A stretch of DNA of 64,000 nucleotides from Burkholderiales bacterium (GCA_016716275.1 JADJWR010000001.1:310001-374000); one strand, 5' to 3'; positions 26,591-46,909 are shown, counted from the first letter of the stretch. Notes: a model not told the origin generated them from the sequence alone. Made by a program: numbers and translations.

Positions 26591-27121
26591 GTGAGTATGA
26601 ACCGGCAGCAAAAGGCGGCCAAGGTCGAGGAAGTCTCCGCTCTCGTGGCGAAGGCGCACACGATCATCCTGGCCGAATACCGTGGACTGGATGTGGGCTC
26701 GGTCACCAAACTGCGCAGGCGGGCGCGCGGCGAGGGTGTCCAGCTGCGGGTGCTCAAGAACACCCTGGCGCGTCGCGCCGTCAGCGGCACAGCGTTCGCC
26801 GGCCTGTCCGACAAGATGGTCGGACCGCTGGTGTACGGCTTTTCCGCTGATCCGGTCGCGGCCGCCAAGGTCCTTGCCGCATTCGCGAAGGACAACGACA
26901 AGCTCGTGCTCAAGGGCGGCGCGATGCCCAACTTCGTCATGGACGAAGCGGGCGTCAAGTCGCTGGCAACGATGCCCAGCCGCGAGGAACTGCTCGCCAG
27001 GCTGATGGCAACGATGCAGGCACCGATCGGCCAGTTCGTGCGTACCCTGAACGAAGTGCCCGCGCGCCTCGTTCGTACGCTGGCGGCCGTTCGCGACGCC
27101 AAGGAGCCGGCCGCAGCCTGA
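26591..27121 (+). CDS. rplJ: 50S ribosomal protein L10
   Basis: A 176-residue uL10, base of the L7/L12 stalk. The N-terminal domain includes AEYRGLDVGSVTKLR and LKNTLARRAV; the C-terminal helix that binds L7/L12 dimers is complete. The GTG at 26591 lies eight bases after GGAG (26579-26582) and is preferred to the ATG at 26597, which would be too far from the ribosome binding site. Confidence 0.96.
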   Translation: MSMNRQQKAAKVEEVSALVAKAHTIILAEYRGLDVGSVTKLRRRARGEGVQLRVLKNTLARRAVSGTAFAGLSDKMVGPLVYGFSADPVAAAKVLAAFAKDNDKLVLKGGAMPNFVMDEAGVKSLATMPSREELLARLMATMQAPIGQFVRTLNEVPARLVRTLAAVRDAKEPAAA

Positions 27122-27172
27122 GCCCCATCCGGATTCGCTATCACACGTTCACAACGCATCAGGAGTATTGCA

Positions 27173-27550
27173 ATGGCACTTTCGAACACTGAAATCCTCG
27201 ACGCGATCGCCGCCAAGTCGGTCCTTGAGGTCAGCGAACTGATCAAGATGATGGAAGAGAAGTTCGGCGTCTCCGCTGCCGCCGCCGCGGTCGCCGTCGC
27301 CGCGCCAGCCGCCGCGGCGGCCGCCCCGGTCGAGGAGCAGACCGAGTTCACCGTCGTCCTGGCCGAGACCGGCGCCAACAAGGTCAACGTCATCAAGGCG
27401 GTCCGCGAACTGACCGGCCTGGGCCTGAAGGAGGCCAAGGACCTGGTCGACGGGGCACCGAAGCCGGTCAAGGAAGGCGTCAACAAGGCCGACGCCGAAG
27501 CAGCCAAGAAGAAGCTGGAAGAGGCCGGCGCCAAGGTGCAGGTCAAGTAG
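27173..27550 (+). CDS. rplL: 50S ribosomal protein L7/L12
   Basis: A 125-residue bL12. It has an N-terminal dimerisation domain (MALSNTEILDAIAAKS), an Ala-rich hinge (residues 42-60) and a C-terminal domain that recruits elongation factors (TEFTVVLAETGANKVNVIK, ELTGLGLKEAKDLVDG). Preceded by AGGAG, ten bases before the ATG; gap of 51 bases from rplJ. Confidence 0.97.
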   Translation: MALSNTEILDAIAAKSVLEVSELIKMMEEKFGVSAAAAAVAVAAPAAAAAAPVEEQTEFTVVLAETGANKVNVIKAVRELTGLGLKEAKDLVDGAPKPVKEGVNKADAEAAKKKLEEAGAKVQVK

Positions 27551-27559
27551 CTGCCACAT

Positions 27560-27587
27560 GGCTGCCGCGGCACGCGCCGCGGCAGCC
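27560..27587 (+). other. Perfect 12-bp hairpin after rplL
   Basis: GGCTGCCGCGGC (27560-27571) pairs with GCCGCGGCAGCC (27576-27587) around ACGC. No T-run follows. The position matches the rplL-rpoB attenuator/processing region of E. coli; which of the two roles applies here is unknown. Confidence 0.6.
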
Positions 27588-27693
27588 TCGAGGTCTTCGC
27601 CGGAAGGCTTCGATGTCCGCTTGGCGAGGAGCCGTGAGCCGAGCGCACATCAAAGTCTTCCCCTGATGAACGGACAACTTGCGCGGCGGCACC

Positions 27694-27721
27694 GCCACGC
27701 GGGGCGTATGCCCCGCGTGGC
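27694..27721 (+). other. Second perfect 12-bp hairpin before rpoB
   Basis: GCCACGCGGGGC (27694-27705) pairs with GCCCCGCGTGGC (27710-27721) around GTAT, followed by TTTCC. The short T-stretch would make it a weak terminator at most. With the hairpin at 27560 it could set the lower output of rpoBC relative to rplJL. Confidence 0.6.
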
Positions 27722-27775
27722 TTTCCGCGCCCCGGTTGTCCGGACATCGCTGATTTCCTCCTGAACGGAGCGCCC

Positions 27776-31879
<4,104 letters not shown>

Positions 31880-31969
31880 GCGTGAAGCGAGGCCGCGGCG
31901 GCTGAGCCAGCCGCCGGCCGCGCAAGGCAAGCGATCCGATTCACGTATCAGCCAATTTGGAGCAGACGC

Positions 31970-36224
<4,255 letters not shown>

Positions 36225-36306
36225 CCGGGTGGCGGCGCCGCGACGGCAGGTGCCAGGCCAGTCGCCGCCACCGGCCGCCCCGGCGTGCACGTCGCCGGGA
36301 GTCGAC

Positions 36307-36336
36307 TTGACACTCTAGAGTCAATCGTCGGAGAAT
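36307..36336 (+). promoter_or_regulatory. Candidate promoter of the str operon
   Basis: TTGACA (36307-36312), an 18-base spacer, and GAGAAT (36331-36336), in the 291-base gap between rpoC and rpsL. The -35 is perfect, the -10 matches four of six. It would drive rpsL-rpsG-fusA-tuf with a leader of about 170 bases, itself GC-rich and likely folded. Confidence 0.65.
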
Positions 36337-36515
36337 CTCCGGCTCTTCGGATCCGTTCCTGGATCCGGCGCTCTTTGCTCCCGGCGGCCAGCGGCTGCCG
36401 GGCGTTCCGGTGGGGCGCCGGTCCGGTGCGCCGGCTCCGCAGCCCGCGTCGCGGCCGCATCCGGCCGGACGATTCGTCAGTCAATGCGAACACGGAACAA
36501 CAGGCGAGTCCCTTT

Positions 36516-36893
36516 ATGCCGACCATCAACCAGCTCGTGCGCAAGCCCCGGGTCATCGAGGGCGTCAAGAGCAAGAGCCCGGCGCTGAAGAACAGCCCGC
36601 AGAAGCGTGGCGTCTGCACCCGCGTCTACACCACCACCCCCAAGAAGCCGAACTCGGCGCTGCGCAAGGTGGCGAAAGTCCGCCTGACCAACGGCTTCGA
36701 GGTGATCTCCTACATCGGCGGCGAGGGCCACAACCTGCAGGAGCACTCGGTCGTGCTGATCCGCGGCGGCCGTGTCAAGGACCTGCCCGGCGTGCGCTAC
36801 CACATCGTCCGCGGTTCGCTCGACACGCAGGGCGTCAAGGACCGCAAGCAGTCGCGCTCCAAGTACGGCGCCAAGCGTCCGAAGTCCGCCTGA
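36516..36893 (+). CDS. rpsL: 30S ribosomal protein S12
   Basis: A 125-residue uS12 at the decoding site. The start MPTINQLVRKPR at 36516 is the standard one. TTTPKKPNSALRKVAKV, with lysine at position 43, and GGRVKDLPGVRYHIVRG carry the wild-type residues at the classical streptomycin-resistance positions. First gene of the str operon. Confidence 0.98.
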   Translation: MPTINQLVRKPRVIEGVKSKSPALKNSPQKRGVCTRVYTTTPKKPNSALRKVAKVRLTNGFEVISYIGGEGHNLQEHSVVLIRGGRVKDLPGVRYHIVRGSLDTQGVKDRKQSRSKYGAKRPKSA

Positions 36894-37017
36894 TCCCGGT
36901 TTTCCGGCCGAGCATGCCCGCCGCCGGCGGCATGGCCGAGTAAGTCGCGGCCCGTCTCCATGGGGTCGCATGGTGCGGCGTGATGCCGCTTGAGACTGAA
37001 GCCCAGAGGTACGAGAA

Positions 37018-37488
<471 letters not shown>

Positions 37489-37530
37489 GCAACGCGGATC
37501 GCCGCGCATTTCAAGTTTCAGGAAGGCTTT

Positions 37531-39636
<2,106 letters not shown>

Positions 39637-39678
39637 CCGGCAGCAGCATCAACAACCGTTCTTTAGCACGAGGACATC

Positions 39679-40869
<1,191 letters not shown>

Positions 40870-40961
40870 GCCGATCGCGGACCGCGGTTGCCGCGGCCGC
40901 CGGACCCGAGCACGCTTAACGCGGCGCCTGGCGCGCCGCCTCGCTCTTTGAGGAAGACACA

Positions 40962-41273
40962 ATGCAAAGCCAACGAATCCGCATCCGCCTGAAGGCGTAC
41001 GACTACAAGCTCATCGACCAATCGGCGCTGGAGATCGTCGACACGGCCAAGCGCACCGGCGCGGTGGTCCGCGGTCCCGTGCCGCTGCCGACCCGCATCC
41101 AGCGCTTCGATATCCTCCGCTCGCCGCACGTCAACAAGACGTCGCGCGACCAGTTCGAGATGCGGACGCACCTGCGCCTGATGGACATCATCGATCCGAC
41201 CGACAAGACGGTCGATGCCCTGATGAAGCTCGACCTGCCGGCAGGCGTCGACGTCGAGATCAAGGTCCAGTAA
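40962..41273 (+). CDS. rpsJ: 30S ribosomal protein S10 (NusE)
   Basis: A 103-residue uS10, also the NusG/antitermination partner NusE. QSQRIRIRLKAYDYKLID and RTHLRLMDIIDPTDKTVDAL are diagnostic. Gap of 92 bases from tuf, in which no clear promoter was seen. Unlike E. coli, 158 bases with a promoter and hairpin separate it from rplC. Confidence 0.97.
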   Translation: MQSQRIRIRLKAYDYKLIDQSALEIVDTAKRTGAVVRGPVPLPTRIQRFDILRSPHVNKTSRDQFEMRTHLRLMDIIDPTDKTVDALMKLDLPAGVDVEIKVQ

Positions 41274-41305
41274 CGGGAAGGCCGGCCAGCGAACATTCCT
41301 GCGAC

Positions 41306-41335
41306 TTGCGGGCTGGTCCATGACTTCGATACAAT
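41306..41335 (+). promoter_or_regulatory. Candidate promoter between rpsJ and rplC
   Basis: TTGCGG (41306-41311), an 18-base spacer and TACAAT (41330-41335, five of six to TATAAT). It would start transcription near 41342, immediately before the folded leader at 41345-41391, so rplC and the downstream S10 genes could be made independently of rpsJ. Confidence 0.6.
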
Positions 41336-41344
41336 CTTGAGCTT

Positions 41345-41391
41345 TTCGCCGCCTGCCAGCCCGTTGCGGGCTGAGAGTTAGCGGCGGCGAA
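41345..41391 (+). promoter_or_regulatory. Structured leader ahead of rplC
   Basis: An outer 9-bp stem (TTCGCCGCC 41345-41353 with GGCGGCGAA 41383-41391) encloses an inner 7-bp hairpin (CAGCCCG 41357-41363 with CGGGCTG 41367-41373, loop TTG). In E. coli L4 represses the S10 operon through a leader ahead of rpsJ; this element could serve the same purpose from a shifted position, but there is no direct proof. Confidence 0.55.
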
Positions 41392-41431
41392 CATCGGTCC
41401 CGGCCAATCGAAGCCGGGGTTTGGAGAAAAG

Positions 41432-42106
41432 ATGAGCGAACAGACTCAGACGGGTTCGCCGTCTGCCGGTCGCCTGGGCCTACTTGGCCGCAAGGTCGGC
41501 ATGACGCGCATCTTCACGGCCGAGGGCGAGTCCGTCCCGGTGACCGTGGTGGATGTCTCGAACAACCGTGTCACCCAGGTGCGCACCGAAGACGCCGACG
41601 GCTACAGCGCGGTGCAGGTCGCCTTCGGCAAGCGACGCCCGTCGCGCGTCGCCAAGCCCCAGGCAGGTCATTACGCGAAAGCCGGCGTCGAGGCGGGCGA
41701 AGTCCTAAGGGAGTTCCGCATCAGCGCCGCGCAGGCGGGCGAATTCAAGCCCGGCAGCGCGCTGACGGTGGAGCTGTTCAGCGAGGGCCAGCAGGTCGAC
41801 GTCACCGGCGTGACGATCGGCAAGGGCTTCGCCGGCGTCATCAAGCGCCACCACTTCTCGTCGAACCGCGCCTCGCACGGCAACTCGGTGTCGACCAACG
41901 CGCCTGGCTCGATCGGCATGCGGCAGGACCCCGGCCGCGTGATGCCGGGCAAGCGCATGGCCGGCCACCTCGGCGATGTCAAGCGCACGACGCAGAACCT
42001 GGTGATCGCCCGCATCGACAAGGAGCGCCAGTTGCTGCTGGTGCGCGGCGCGGTGCCGGGCGCCGCCGGCGGGCAGGTGGTGGTTCGGCCGGCGGTCAAG
42101 GGCTAG
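41432..42106 (+). CDS. rplC: 50S ribosomal protein L3
   Basis: A 224-residue uL3. The family normally starts near LGLLGRKVGMTRIF; here a 14-residue Ser/Thr/Gln-rich extension (MSEQTQTGSPSAGR) precedes it. The ATG at 41432 follows GGAG at good spacing, so the extension looks real. The peptidyl-transferase-facing loop (SHGNSVSTNAPGSIG, RMAGHLGD) is intact. Confidence 0.96.
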   Translation: MSEQTQTGSPSAGRLGLLGRKVGMTRIFTAEGESVPVTVVDVSNNRVTQVRTEDADGYSAVQVAFGKRRPSRVAKPQAGHYAKAGVEAGEVLREFRISAAQAGEFKPGSALTVELFSEGQQVDVTGVTIGKGFAGVIKRHHFSSNRASHGNSVSTNAPGSIGMRQDPGRVMPGKRMAGHLGDVKRTTQNLVIARIDKERQLLLVRGAVPGAAGGQVVVRPAVKG

Positions 42107-42116
42107 GAGGGGCGCG

Positions 42117-42737
42117 ATGGAACTGCAGGTATTGAACGCCCAGGGCGAGGCCACCACGACGGTGCCGGCGCCGGCGACCGTCTTCGGCCGCGAGTTCAAC
42201 GAGGCGCTGGTGCACCAGCTGGTCGTCGCCTACCAGGCGAACGCCCGGCAGGGCACGCGGGCGCAGAAGGACCGGGCGATGGTCAAGCACTCGACCAAGA
42301 AGCCGTGGCGGCAGAAAGGCACCGGCCGTGCCCGCGCCGGCATGACCTCGAGCCCGATCTGGCGCGGCGGCGGACGGACGTTCCCGAACTCGCCCGACGA
42401 GAACTTCACGCACAAGGTCAACAGGAAGATGTACCGGGCCGGCCTGTGCTCGATCTTCTCGAAGCTGGCGGCCGACGGCCGCATCGCGGTGATCGACGGG
42501 CTGTCGGTCGAGGCGCCGAAGACCAAGCTGCTGGCCGGCAAGCTCAAGGCGATGGGGCTCGACTCGGCGCTGGTGATCACCGACGCGATGGACGAGAACC
42601 TGCTGCTAGCCTCGCGCAACCTGAAGAACGTGCTGGTGGTCGAGCCACGCTACGCCGATCCGCTGTCGCTGATCCACTACAAGAAGGTCATCGTCACCAA
42701 GGGGGCGATGGCCAAGCTCGAGGAGATGTGGGGATGA
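42117..42737 (+). CDS. rplD: 50S ribosomal protein L4
   Basis: A 206-residue uL4 lining the exit tunnel; in many proteobacteria it also represses the S10 operon. The KPWRQKGTGRARAG loop, where macrolide-resistance changes occur, has the ordinary sequence. The stop overlaps the rplW ATG by four bases (ATGA). Confidence 0.97.
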   Translation: MELQVLNAQGEATTTVPAPATVFGREFNEALVHQLVVAYQANARQGTRAQKDRAMVKHSTKKPWRQKGTGRARAGMTSSPIWRGGGRTFPNSPDENFTHKVNRKMYRAGLCSIFSKLAADGRIAVIDGLSVEAPKTKLLAGKLKAMGLDSALVITDAMDENLLLASRNLKNVLVVEPRYADPLSLIHYKKVIVTKGAMAKLEEMWG

Positions 42738-43033
42738 ACAACGAACGTCTGTACAGCGTTCTGCTCGCGCCCATCGTCTCCGAGAAGAGCACGATGCTGG
42801 CCGAGAAGCGCAACCAGGTGGCCTTCCGCGTGCTGGCTTCGGCGACCAAGCAGGAGGTCAAGTCGGCGGTGGAGAAGCTCTTCAAGGTCGAGGTCGAACG
42901 CGTCTCGATCCTCAACCGCAAGGGCAAGACCAAACGCTTCGGCCGTTTCAACGGCACCCGCCGTACGGTCCGCAAGGCCTACGTGAGCCTGAAGGCCGGC
43001 CAGGAGATCAACTTCTTGCAGGAGGCCGGCTGA
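42734..43033 (+). CDS. rplW: 50S ribosomal protein L23
   Basis: A 99-residue uL23 at the tunnel exit, the docking point for trigger factor and SRP (MNNERLYSVLLAPIVSEKST; FNGTRRTVRKAYVSLK). Starts in the ATGA overlap with rplD and ends in a one-base overlap with the rplB ATG, so the three are translationally coupled. Confidence 0.97.
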   Translation: MNNERLYSVLLAPIVSEKSTMLAEKRNQVAFRVLASATKQEVKSAVEKLFKVEVERVSILNRKGKTKRFGRFNGTRRTVRKAYVSLKAGQEINFLQEAG

Positions 43034-43860
43034 TGCCGCTCGTCAAAGTCAAGCCGACCTCGGCGGGCCGGCGAGCCCTGGTCAAGGTCGTCAATCCGCA
43101 GCTGCACAAGGGCAAGCCGCACGCGCCGCTTACCGAGAAGCAGGTGCGCGGCTCCGGCCGCAACAACCTGGGCCGGATCACCACCCGCCACCAGGGCGGC
43201 GGCCACAAGCGGCACTACCGGATGGTCGACTTCCGCCGCAGCAAGGATGGCGTGGTCGGCAAGGTGGAGCGTCTCGAGTACGACCCGAACCGCTCGGCGC
43301 ACATTGCGCTGGTCTGCTATGCGGACGGTGAGCGTCGCTACGTCATTGCCGCCAAGGGACTGGCGGTCGGCGCGGAACTGGTCAGCGGCCAGGACGCGCC
43401 GATTCGCGTCGGCAACACCCTGCCGCTGCGCAACATCCCGGTCGGCACGACCATCCACTGCGTCGAACTGCAGCCCGGCAAGGGGGCGCAGCTGGCGCGC
43501 GCCGCAGGGACCTCGGTGCAGCTGCTGGCGCGCGAGGGCAGCTACGCGCAGCTGCGCCTGCGCTCGGGCGAGATCCGCCGCGTGCTGATCGACTGCCGGG
43601 CCACGATCGGCGAGGTCGGCAACGAGGAAAACAGCCTGCGCCAGATCGGCAAGGCCGGCGCCATGCGTTGGCGCGGCGTCCGCCCGACGGTGCGTGGCGT
43701 GGCGATGAACCCGATCGACCATCCGCACGGCGGCGGCGAGGGCCGCACCGGCACCAAGCGCGATCCGGTCAGCCCGTGGGGAACGCTGACCAAGGGCTAC
43801 CGCACGCGCAAGAACAAGCGGACGGAGTCGCTGATCGTCCAGCGCCGCAACCGCAAGTAG
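43033..43860 (+). CDS. rplB: 50S ribosomal protein L2
   Basis: A 275-residue uL2 near the peptidyl-transferase centre. The signature NPIDHPHGGGEGRT, with the conserved histidine, is present, as is GRNNLGRITTRHQGGGHKR. The second residue is Pro and the start overlaps the rplW stop by one base. Confidence 0.98.
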   Translation: MPLVKVKPTSAGRRALVKVVNPQLHKGKPHAPLTEKQVRGSGRNNLGRITTRHQGGGHKRHYRMVDFRRSKDGVVGKVERLEYDPNRSAHIALVCYADGERRYVIAAKGLAVGAELVSGQDAPIRVGNTLPLRNIPVGTTIHCVELQPGKGAQLARAAGTSVQLLAREGSYAQLRLRSGEIRRVLIDCRATIGEVGNEENSLRQIGKAGAMRWRGVRPTVRGVAMNPIDHPHGGGEGRTGTKRDPVSPWGTLTKGYRTRKNKRTESLIVQRRNRK

Positions 43861-43869
43861 AGGTCGAAG

Positions 43870-44157
43870 ATGTCCCGTTCACTGAAGAAAGGCCCGTTCG
43901 TCGACGGGCACCTGCTGAAGAAGGTCGAGGCTGCCACTGCTGGCAAGGACAAGCGGCCGATCCGCACCTGGTCGCGTCGCTCGACCATCGTGCCGGACTT
44001 CATCGGCCTGACGATCGCCGTGCACAACGGCAAGCAGCACGTGCCCGTGTACGTCACCGAACAGATGGTCGGACACAAGCTCGGCGAGTTCGCGCTGACA
44101 CGGACCTTCAAGGGCCACGCCGCCGACAAGAAGTCGGCGGCGCCGGCGAAGAAGTAG
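43870..44157 (+). CDS. rpsS: 30S ribosomal protein S19
   Basis: A 95-residue uS19 (MSRSLKKGPFVDGHLLKK, IVPDFIGLTIAVHNGKQHV). Nine-base gaps on both sides; the ribosome binding site for rpsS (AGAGGTCG) lies over the rplB stop. Confidence 0.97.
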   Translation: MSRSLKKGPFVDGHLLKKVEAATAGKDKRPIRTWSRRSTIVPDFIGLTIAVHNGKQHVPVYVTEQMVGHKLGEFALTRTFKGHAADKKSAAPAKK

Positions 44158-44166
44158 GAGCAGACG

Positions 44167-44508
44167 ATGGAAACCACCGCATCGGTGCGCGGCGCCCGCT
44201 TGTCGGCGCAGAAGGGCCGCATCGTGGCCGACCTGATCCGCGGCAAGCCGGTCGACAAGGCGCTGAACATCCTCGCCTTCACTCCGAAGAAGGCCGCCGG
44301 GATCATCCGCAAGGCGCTCGAATCGGCGATCGCCAACGCCGAGCACAACGACGGCGCCGACATCGACGAGCTGCGGGTGACCCGGATCTTCGTCGAGCGC
44401 GGACCGGCGCTGCGCCGCTTCTCGGCGCGGGCCAAGGGGCGCGGCACGCGAATCGAGAAAAAGTCCTGCCACGTGTTCGTCACGGTCGGCAACGCCAAAA
44501 GCAAATAG
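44167..44508 (+). CDS. rplV: 50S ribosomal protein L22
   Basis: A 113-residue uL22 (VRGARLSAQKGRIVADLIRG; RAKGRGTRIEKKSCHVFV). The extended beta hairpin that reaches the exit tunnel is present at residues 80-100. Eight-base gap to rpsC. Confidence 0.97.
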   Translation: METTASVRGARLSAQKGRIVADLIRGKPVDKALNILAFTPKKAAGIIRKALESAIANAEHNDGADIDELRVTRIFVERGPALRRFSARAKGRGTRIEKKSCHVFVTVGNAKSK

Positions 44509-44516
44509 GGTGCTTC

Positions 44517-45386
44517 ATGGGACAAAAGATCAACCCCACCGGCTTTCGCCTCGCAGTCACGCGCAACTGGAACTCGCGCTGGTTCGCCAGCGGCGACGAC
44601 TTCGGCCGCATGCTGGGCGAGGACCTGCGGGTGCGCGAGTACCTGAAGAAGCGCCTGCGAAGCGCCTCGGTCGGCCGCATCCTGATCGAGCGGCCGGCCA
44701 AGAACGCGCGCATCACCATCTTCTCGGCGCGGCCGGGCGTGGTCATCGGCAAGAAGGGCGAGGACATCGAGGCGCTGAAGTCCGAGCTGCAGAAGATGCT
44801 CGGCGTGCCGGTGCACGTGAACATCGACGAGATCCGCAAGCCGGAGGTCGATGCGCAGCTGATCGCCGACTCGATCACCCAGCAGCTCGAGAAGCGGATC
44901 ATGTTCAGGCGCGCCATGAAGCGGGCGATGCAGAACGCCATGCGGCTCGGCGCGCAGGGCATCAAGATCATGAGCGCCGGCCGGCTGAACGGCATCGAGA
45001 TCGCCCGCACCGAGTGGTATCGCGAGGGCCGGGTGCCGCTGCACACCCTGCGCGCCGACATCGACTACGGCTTCTCCGAGGCCAAGACCACCTACGGCGT
45101 GATCGGCGTCAAGGTGTGGGTCTACAAGGGCGACAGGCTCGGCCGCGGCGAGGCGCCGGCGGCGGCCTCGCCCGAGGCGCTGCCGACGCCGGAAGGCGAG
45201 CGCAAGCCGGCCGGGCGCCGGCCGGCCGGCCCGCGCCGGGCGCCGCGCCGGGGCGATGCGCCGCGGGTGGAGGGGGCGGCCGAGCCCGCCGAGGCTGCGC
45301 CGAAGGACGACACGCGGCCGGCCGTCAAGCGGGTGCGCAAGGTGGCCGCCAAGCCGGCCGACAAGAAGCCCGACGGCGGCGCGTAA
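44517..45386 (+). CDS. rpsC: 30S ribosomal protein S3 with long C-terminal tail
   Basis: A 289-residue uS3 (E. coli 233). The KH domain is normal (ARITIFSARPGVVIGKKGEDIE), and the C-terminal S3 domain ends near residue 210 (VKVWVYKGDR). The last 75-80 residues form a Pro/Ala/Arg/Lys-rich low-complexity tail (GERKPAGRRPAGPRRAPRR, then KRVRKVAAKPADKKP). Extensions of this kind are known in betaproteobacteria, but this one is at the long end. Start MGQKINPTGFRL at 44517 is the standard one. Confidence 0.96.
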   Translation: MGQKINPTGFRLAVTRNWNSRWFASGDDFGRMLGEDLRVREYLKKRLRSASVGRILIERPAKNARITIFSARPGVVIGKKGEDIEALKSELQKMLGVPVHVNIDEIRKPEVDAQLIADSITQQLEKRIMFRRAMKRAMQNAMRLGAQGIKIMSAGRLNGIEIARTEWYREGRVPLHTLRADIDYGFSEAKTTYGVIGVKVWVYKGDRLGRGEAPAAASPEALPTPEGERKPAGRRPAGPRRAPRRGDAPRVEGAAEPAEAAPKDDTRPAVKRVRKVAAKPADKKPDGGA

Positions 45387-45402
45387 GAACGGAGACTGAC
45401 AA

Positions 45403-45819
45403 ATGCTGCAACCTGCACGTCGCAAGTACCGCAAGGAGCACAAGGGCCGCAACCGCGGCCTGGCCACGCGGGGCGCTCACGTCGCCTTCGGCGAGTTCGG
45501 CCTGAAGGCCACCGAGCGCGGCCGCTTGACGGCGCGGCAGATCGAGGCCGCCCGCCGGGCGATCACCCGCCACATCAAGCGCGGCGGCCGCATCTGGATC
45601 CGCATCTTCCCGGACAAGCCGATTTCGCAGAAGCCAGCCGAGGTCCGAATGGGCAACGGCAAGGGCAACCCGGAGTACTGGGTGGCCGAGATCCAGCCCG
45701 GCAAGGTTCTTTACGAAATGGATGGCGTCAACGAGGTGCTGGCGAGGGAGGCGTTCGCGCTGGCGGCGGCGAAGCTGCCGCTGAAGACGATTGTCGTTGC
45801 CCGCCAGCTCGGCATGTAG
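45403..45819 (+). CDS. rplP: 50S ribosomal protein L16
   Basis: A 138-residue uL16 beside the A-site tRNA elbow (MLQPARRKYRKEHKGRN; RIFPDKPISQKPAEVRMGNG). The arginine in the RMGNGKG loop that E. coli hydroxylates (YcfD) is present. Confidence 0.97.
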   Translation: MLQPARRKYRKEHKGRNRGLATRGAHVAFGEFGLKATERGRLTARQIEAARRAITRHIKRGGRIWIRIFPDKPISQKPAEVRMGNGKGNPEYWVAEIQPGKVLYEMDGVNEVLAREAFALAAAKLPLKTIVVARQLGM

Positions 45820-45846
45820 CACGGCTGACCGGTGCCGGAGGAAGCG

Positions 45847-46041
45847 ATGGAAATCAAGGAAATGCGTGGCAAGGACACGACCGCGCTGAACAAGGAGCTG
45901 CAGGATCTGCTGAAGGCGCAGTTCTCGCTGCGTATGCAGAAGGCCACGCAGCAGCTGCAGAACACGAGCCAGATGCGCAAGGTGCGGCGGGACATCGCCC
46001 GCGTGCGCACCGTGCTCACTGAGAAGGCGACGGTCAAATGA
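45847..46041 (+). CDS. rpmC: 50S ribosomal protein L29
   Basis: A 64-residue uL29 (MEIKEMRGKDTTALNKEL). The ATG at 45847 follows GGAGGAAGCG and is preferred over an in-frame GTG at 45832. The stop overlaps the rpsQ start by four bases (ATGA). Confidence 0.95.
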   Translation: MEIKEMRGKDTTALNKELQDLLKAQFSLRMQKATQQLQNTSQMRKVRRDIARVRTVLTEKATVK

Positions 46042-46307
46042 GCGCTGAAACGGGCAAGCTGTCGCGGACGCTGGTCGGCCGCGTGGTCAGCAACAAGATG
46101 GACAAGACGGTCACCGTGAAGGTCGAGCGCCGGGTCAAGCATCCCGTCTACGGCAAGTACGTGGTGCGGACGACCAAGTACCACGCGCACGACGAAACCA
46201 ATCAGGTCAACGAGGGGGATCTGGTGGAAATCGCCGAGACGCGGCCGATCTCCAAGACCAAGACCTGGGCGGTCAGGCGCGTCGTCCGGCAGGCGGTCGA
46301 GGTCTGA
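46038..46307 (+). CDS. rpsQ: 30S ribosomal protein S17
   Basis: An 89-residue uS17 (LVGRVVSNKMDKTVTVKVER; GDLVEIAETRPISKTKTW). Last gene of the S10 operon. The 223-base gap that follows carries a promoter for rplN. Confidence 0.97.
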   Translation: MSAETGKLSRTLVGRVVSNKMDKTVTVKVERRVKHPVYGKYVVRTTKYHAHDETNQVNEGDLVEIAETRPISKTKTWAVRRVVRQAVEV

Positions 46308-46309
46308 AC

Positions 46310-46338
46310 TTGCTTCTCGGGACCCGCTTGAGTATCAT
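46310..46338 (+). promoter_or_regulatory. Candidate spc-operon promoter upstream of rplN
   Basis: TTGCTT (46310-46315), a 17-base spacer, and TATCAT (46333-46338). Transcription would start near 46345, leaving a GC-rich leader of about 185 bases before rplN. The -10 matches five of six; the -35 matches only three strongly. Its position at the S10/spc boundary supports it. Confidence 0.55.
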
Positions 46339-46530
46339 TTAACGCTTTTCTGCGGCCGGTGCCCCGGCGGTCGCAAGCAGGCGGATTTCCGGGATCACGC
46401 GGGCCAGGCGCGACTCCGCGGCAGCGGAGGCCAGGCGCAGGTCCGGCGAGGTCTCTCCACCCGAACGGGACCAAGACTGTCCGCGTCGCCGCGCCAATGG
46501 CCGGTCCGCGGCACAAGTTGGGAAAAGAAA

Positions 46531-46899
46531 ATGATTCAGATGCAGACGATTCTCGACGTCGCCGACAACACCGGCGCGCGGTCGGTGATGTGTATCAAGG
46601 TGCTCGGTGGCAGCAAGCGGCGCTATGCCAACGTCGGCGACGTCATCAAGGTGTCGATCAAGGAAGCTGCGCCGCGCGGCCGGGTGAAGAAGGGCGAGGT
46701 CTACTCGGCGGTGGTGGTGCGCACGGCGAGCGGTCTGCGCAGGCCCGACGGCTCGGCGATCAAGTTCGACAGCAATGCCGCCGTCCTGCTCAACAACAAG
46801 CTGGAGCCGATCGGCACCCGCATCTTCGGCCCGGTGACGCGCGAACTGCGCACCGAGCGGTTCATGAAGATCGTGTCGCTGGCGCCGGAAGTTCTGTAA
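46531..46899 (+). CDS. rplN: 50S ribosomal protein L14
   Basis: A 122-residue uL14 (MIQMQTILDVADNTGARSVM; RIFGPVTRELR). First gene of the spc operon. Preceded by GGGAAAAGAAA, a purine-rich ribosome binding site. Confidence 0.97.
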   Translation: MIQMQTILDVADNTGARSVMCIKVLGGSKRRYANVGDVIKVSIKEAAPRGRVKKGEVYSAVVVRTASGLRRPDGSAIKFDSNAAVLLNNKLEPIGTRIFGPVTRELRTERFMKIVSLAPEVL

Positions 46900-46909
46900 G
46901 GAGCGCGCG

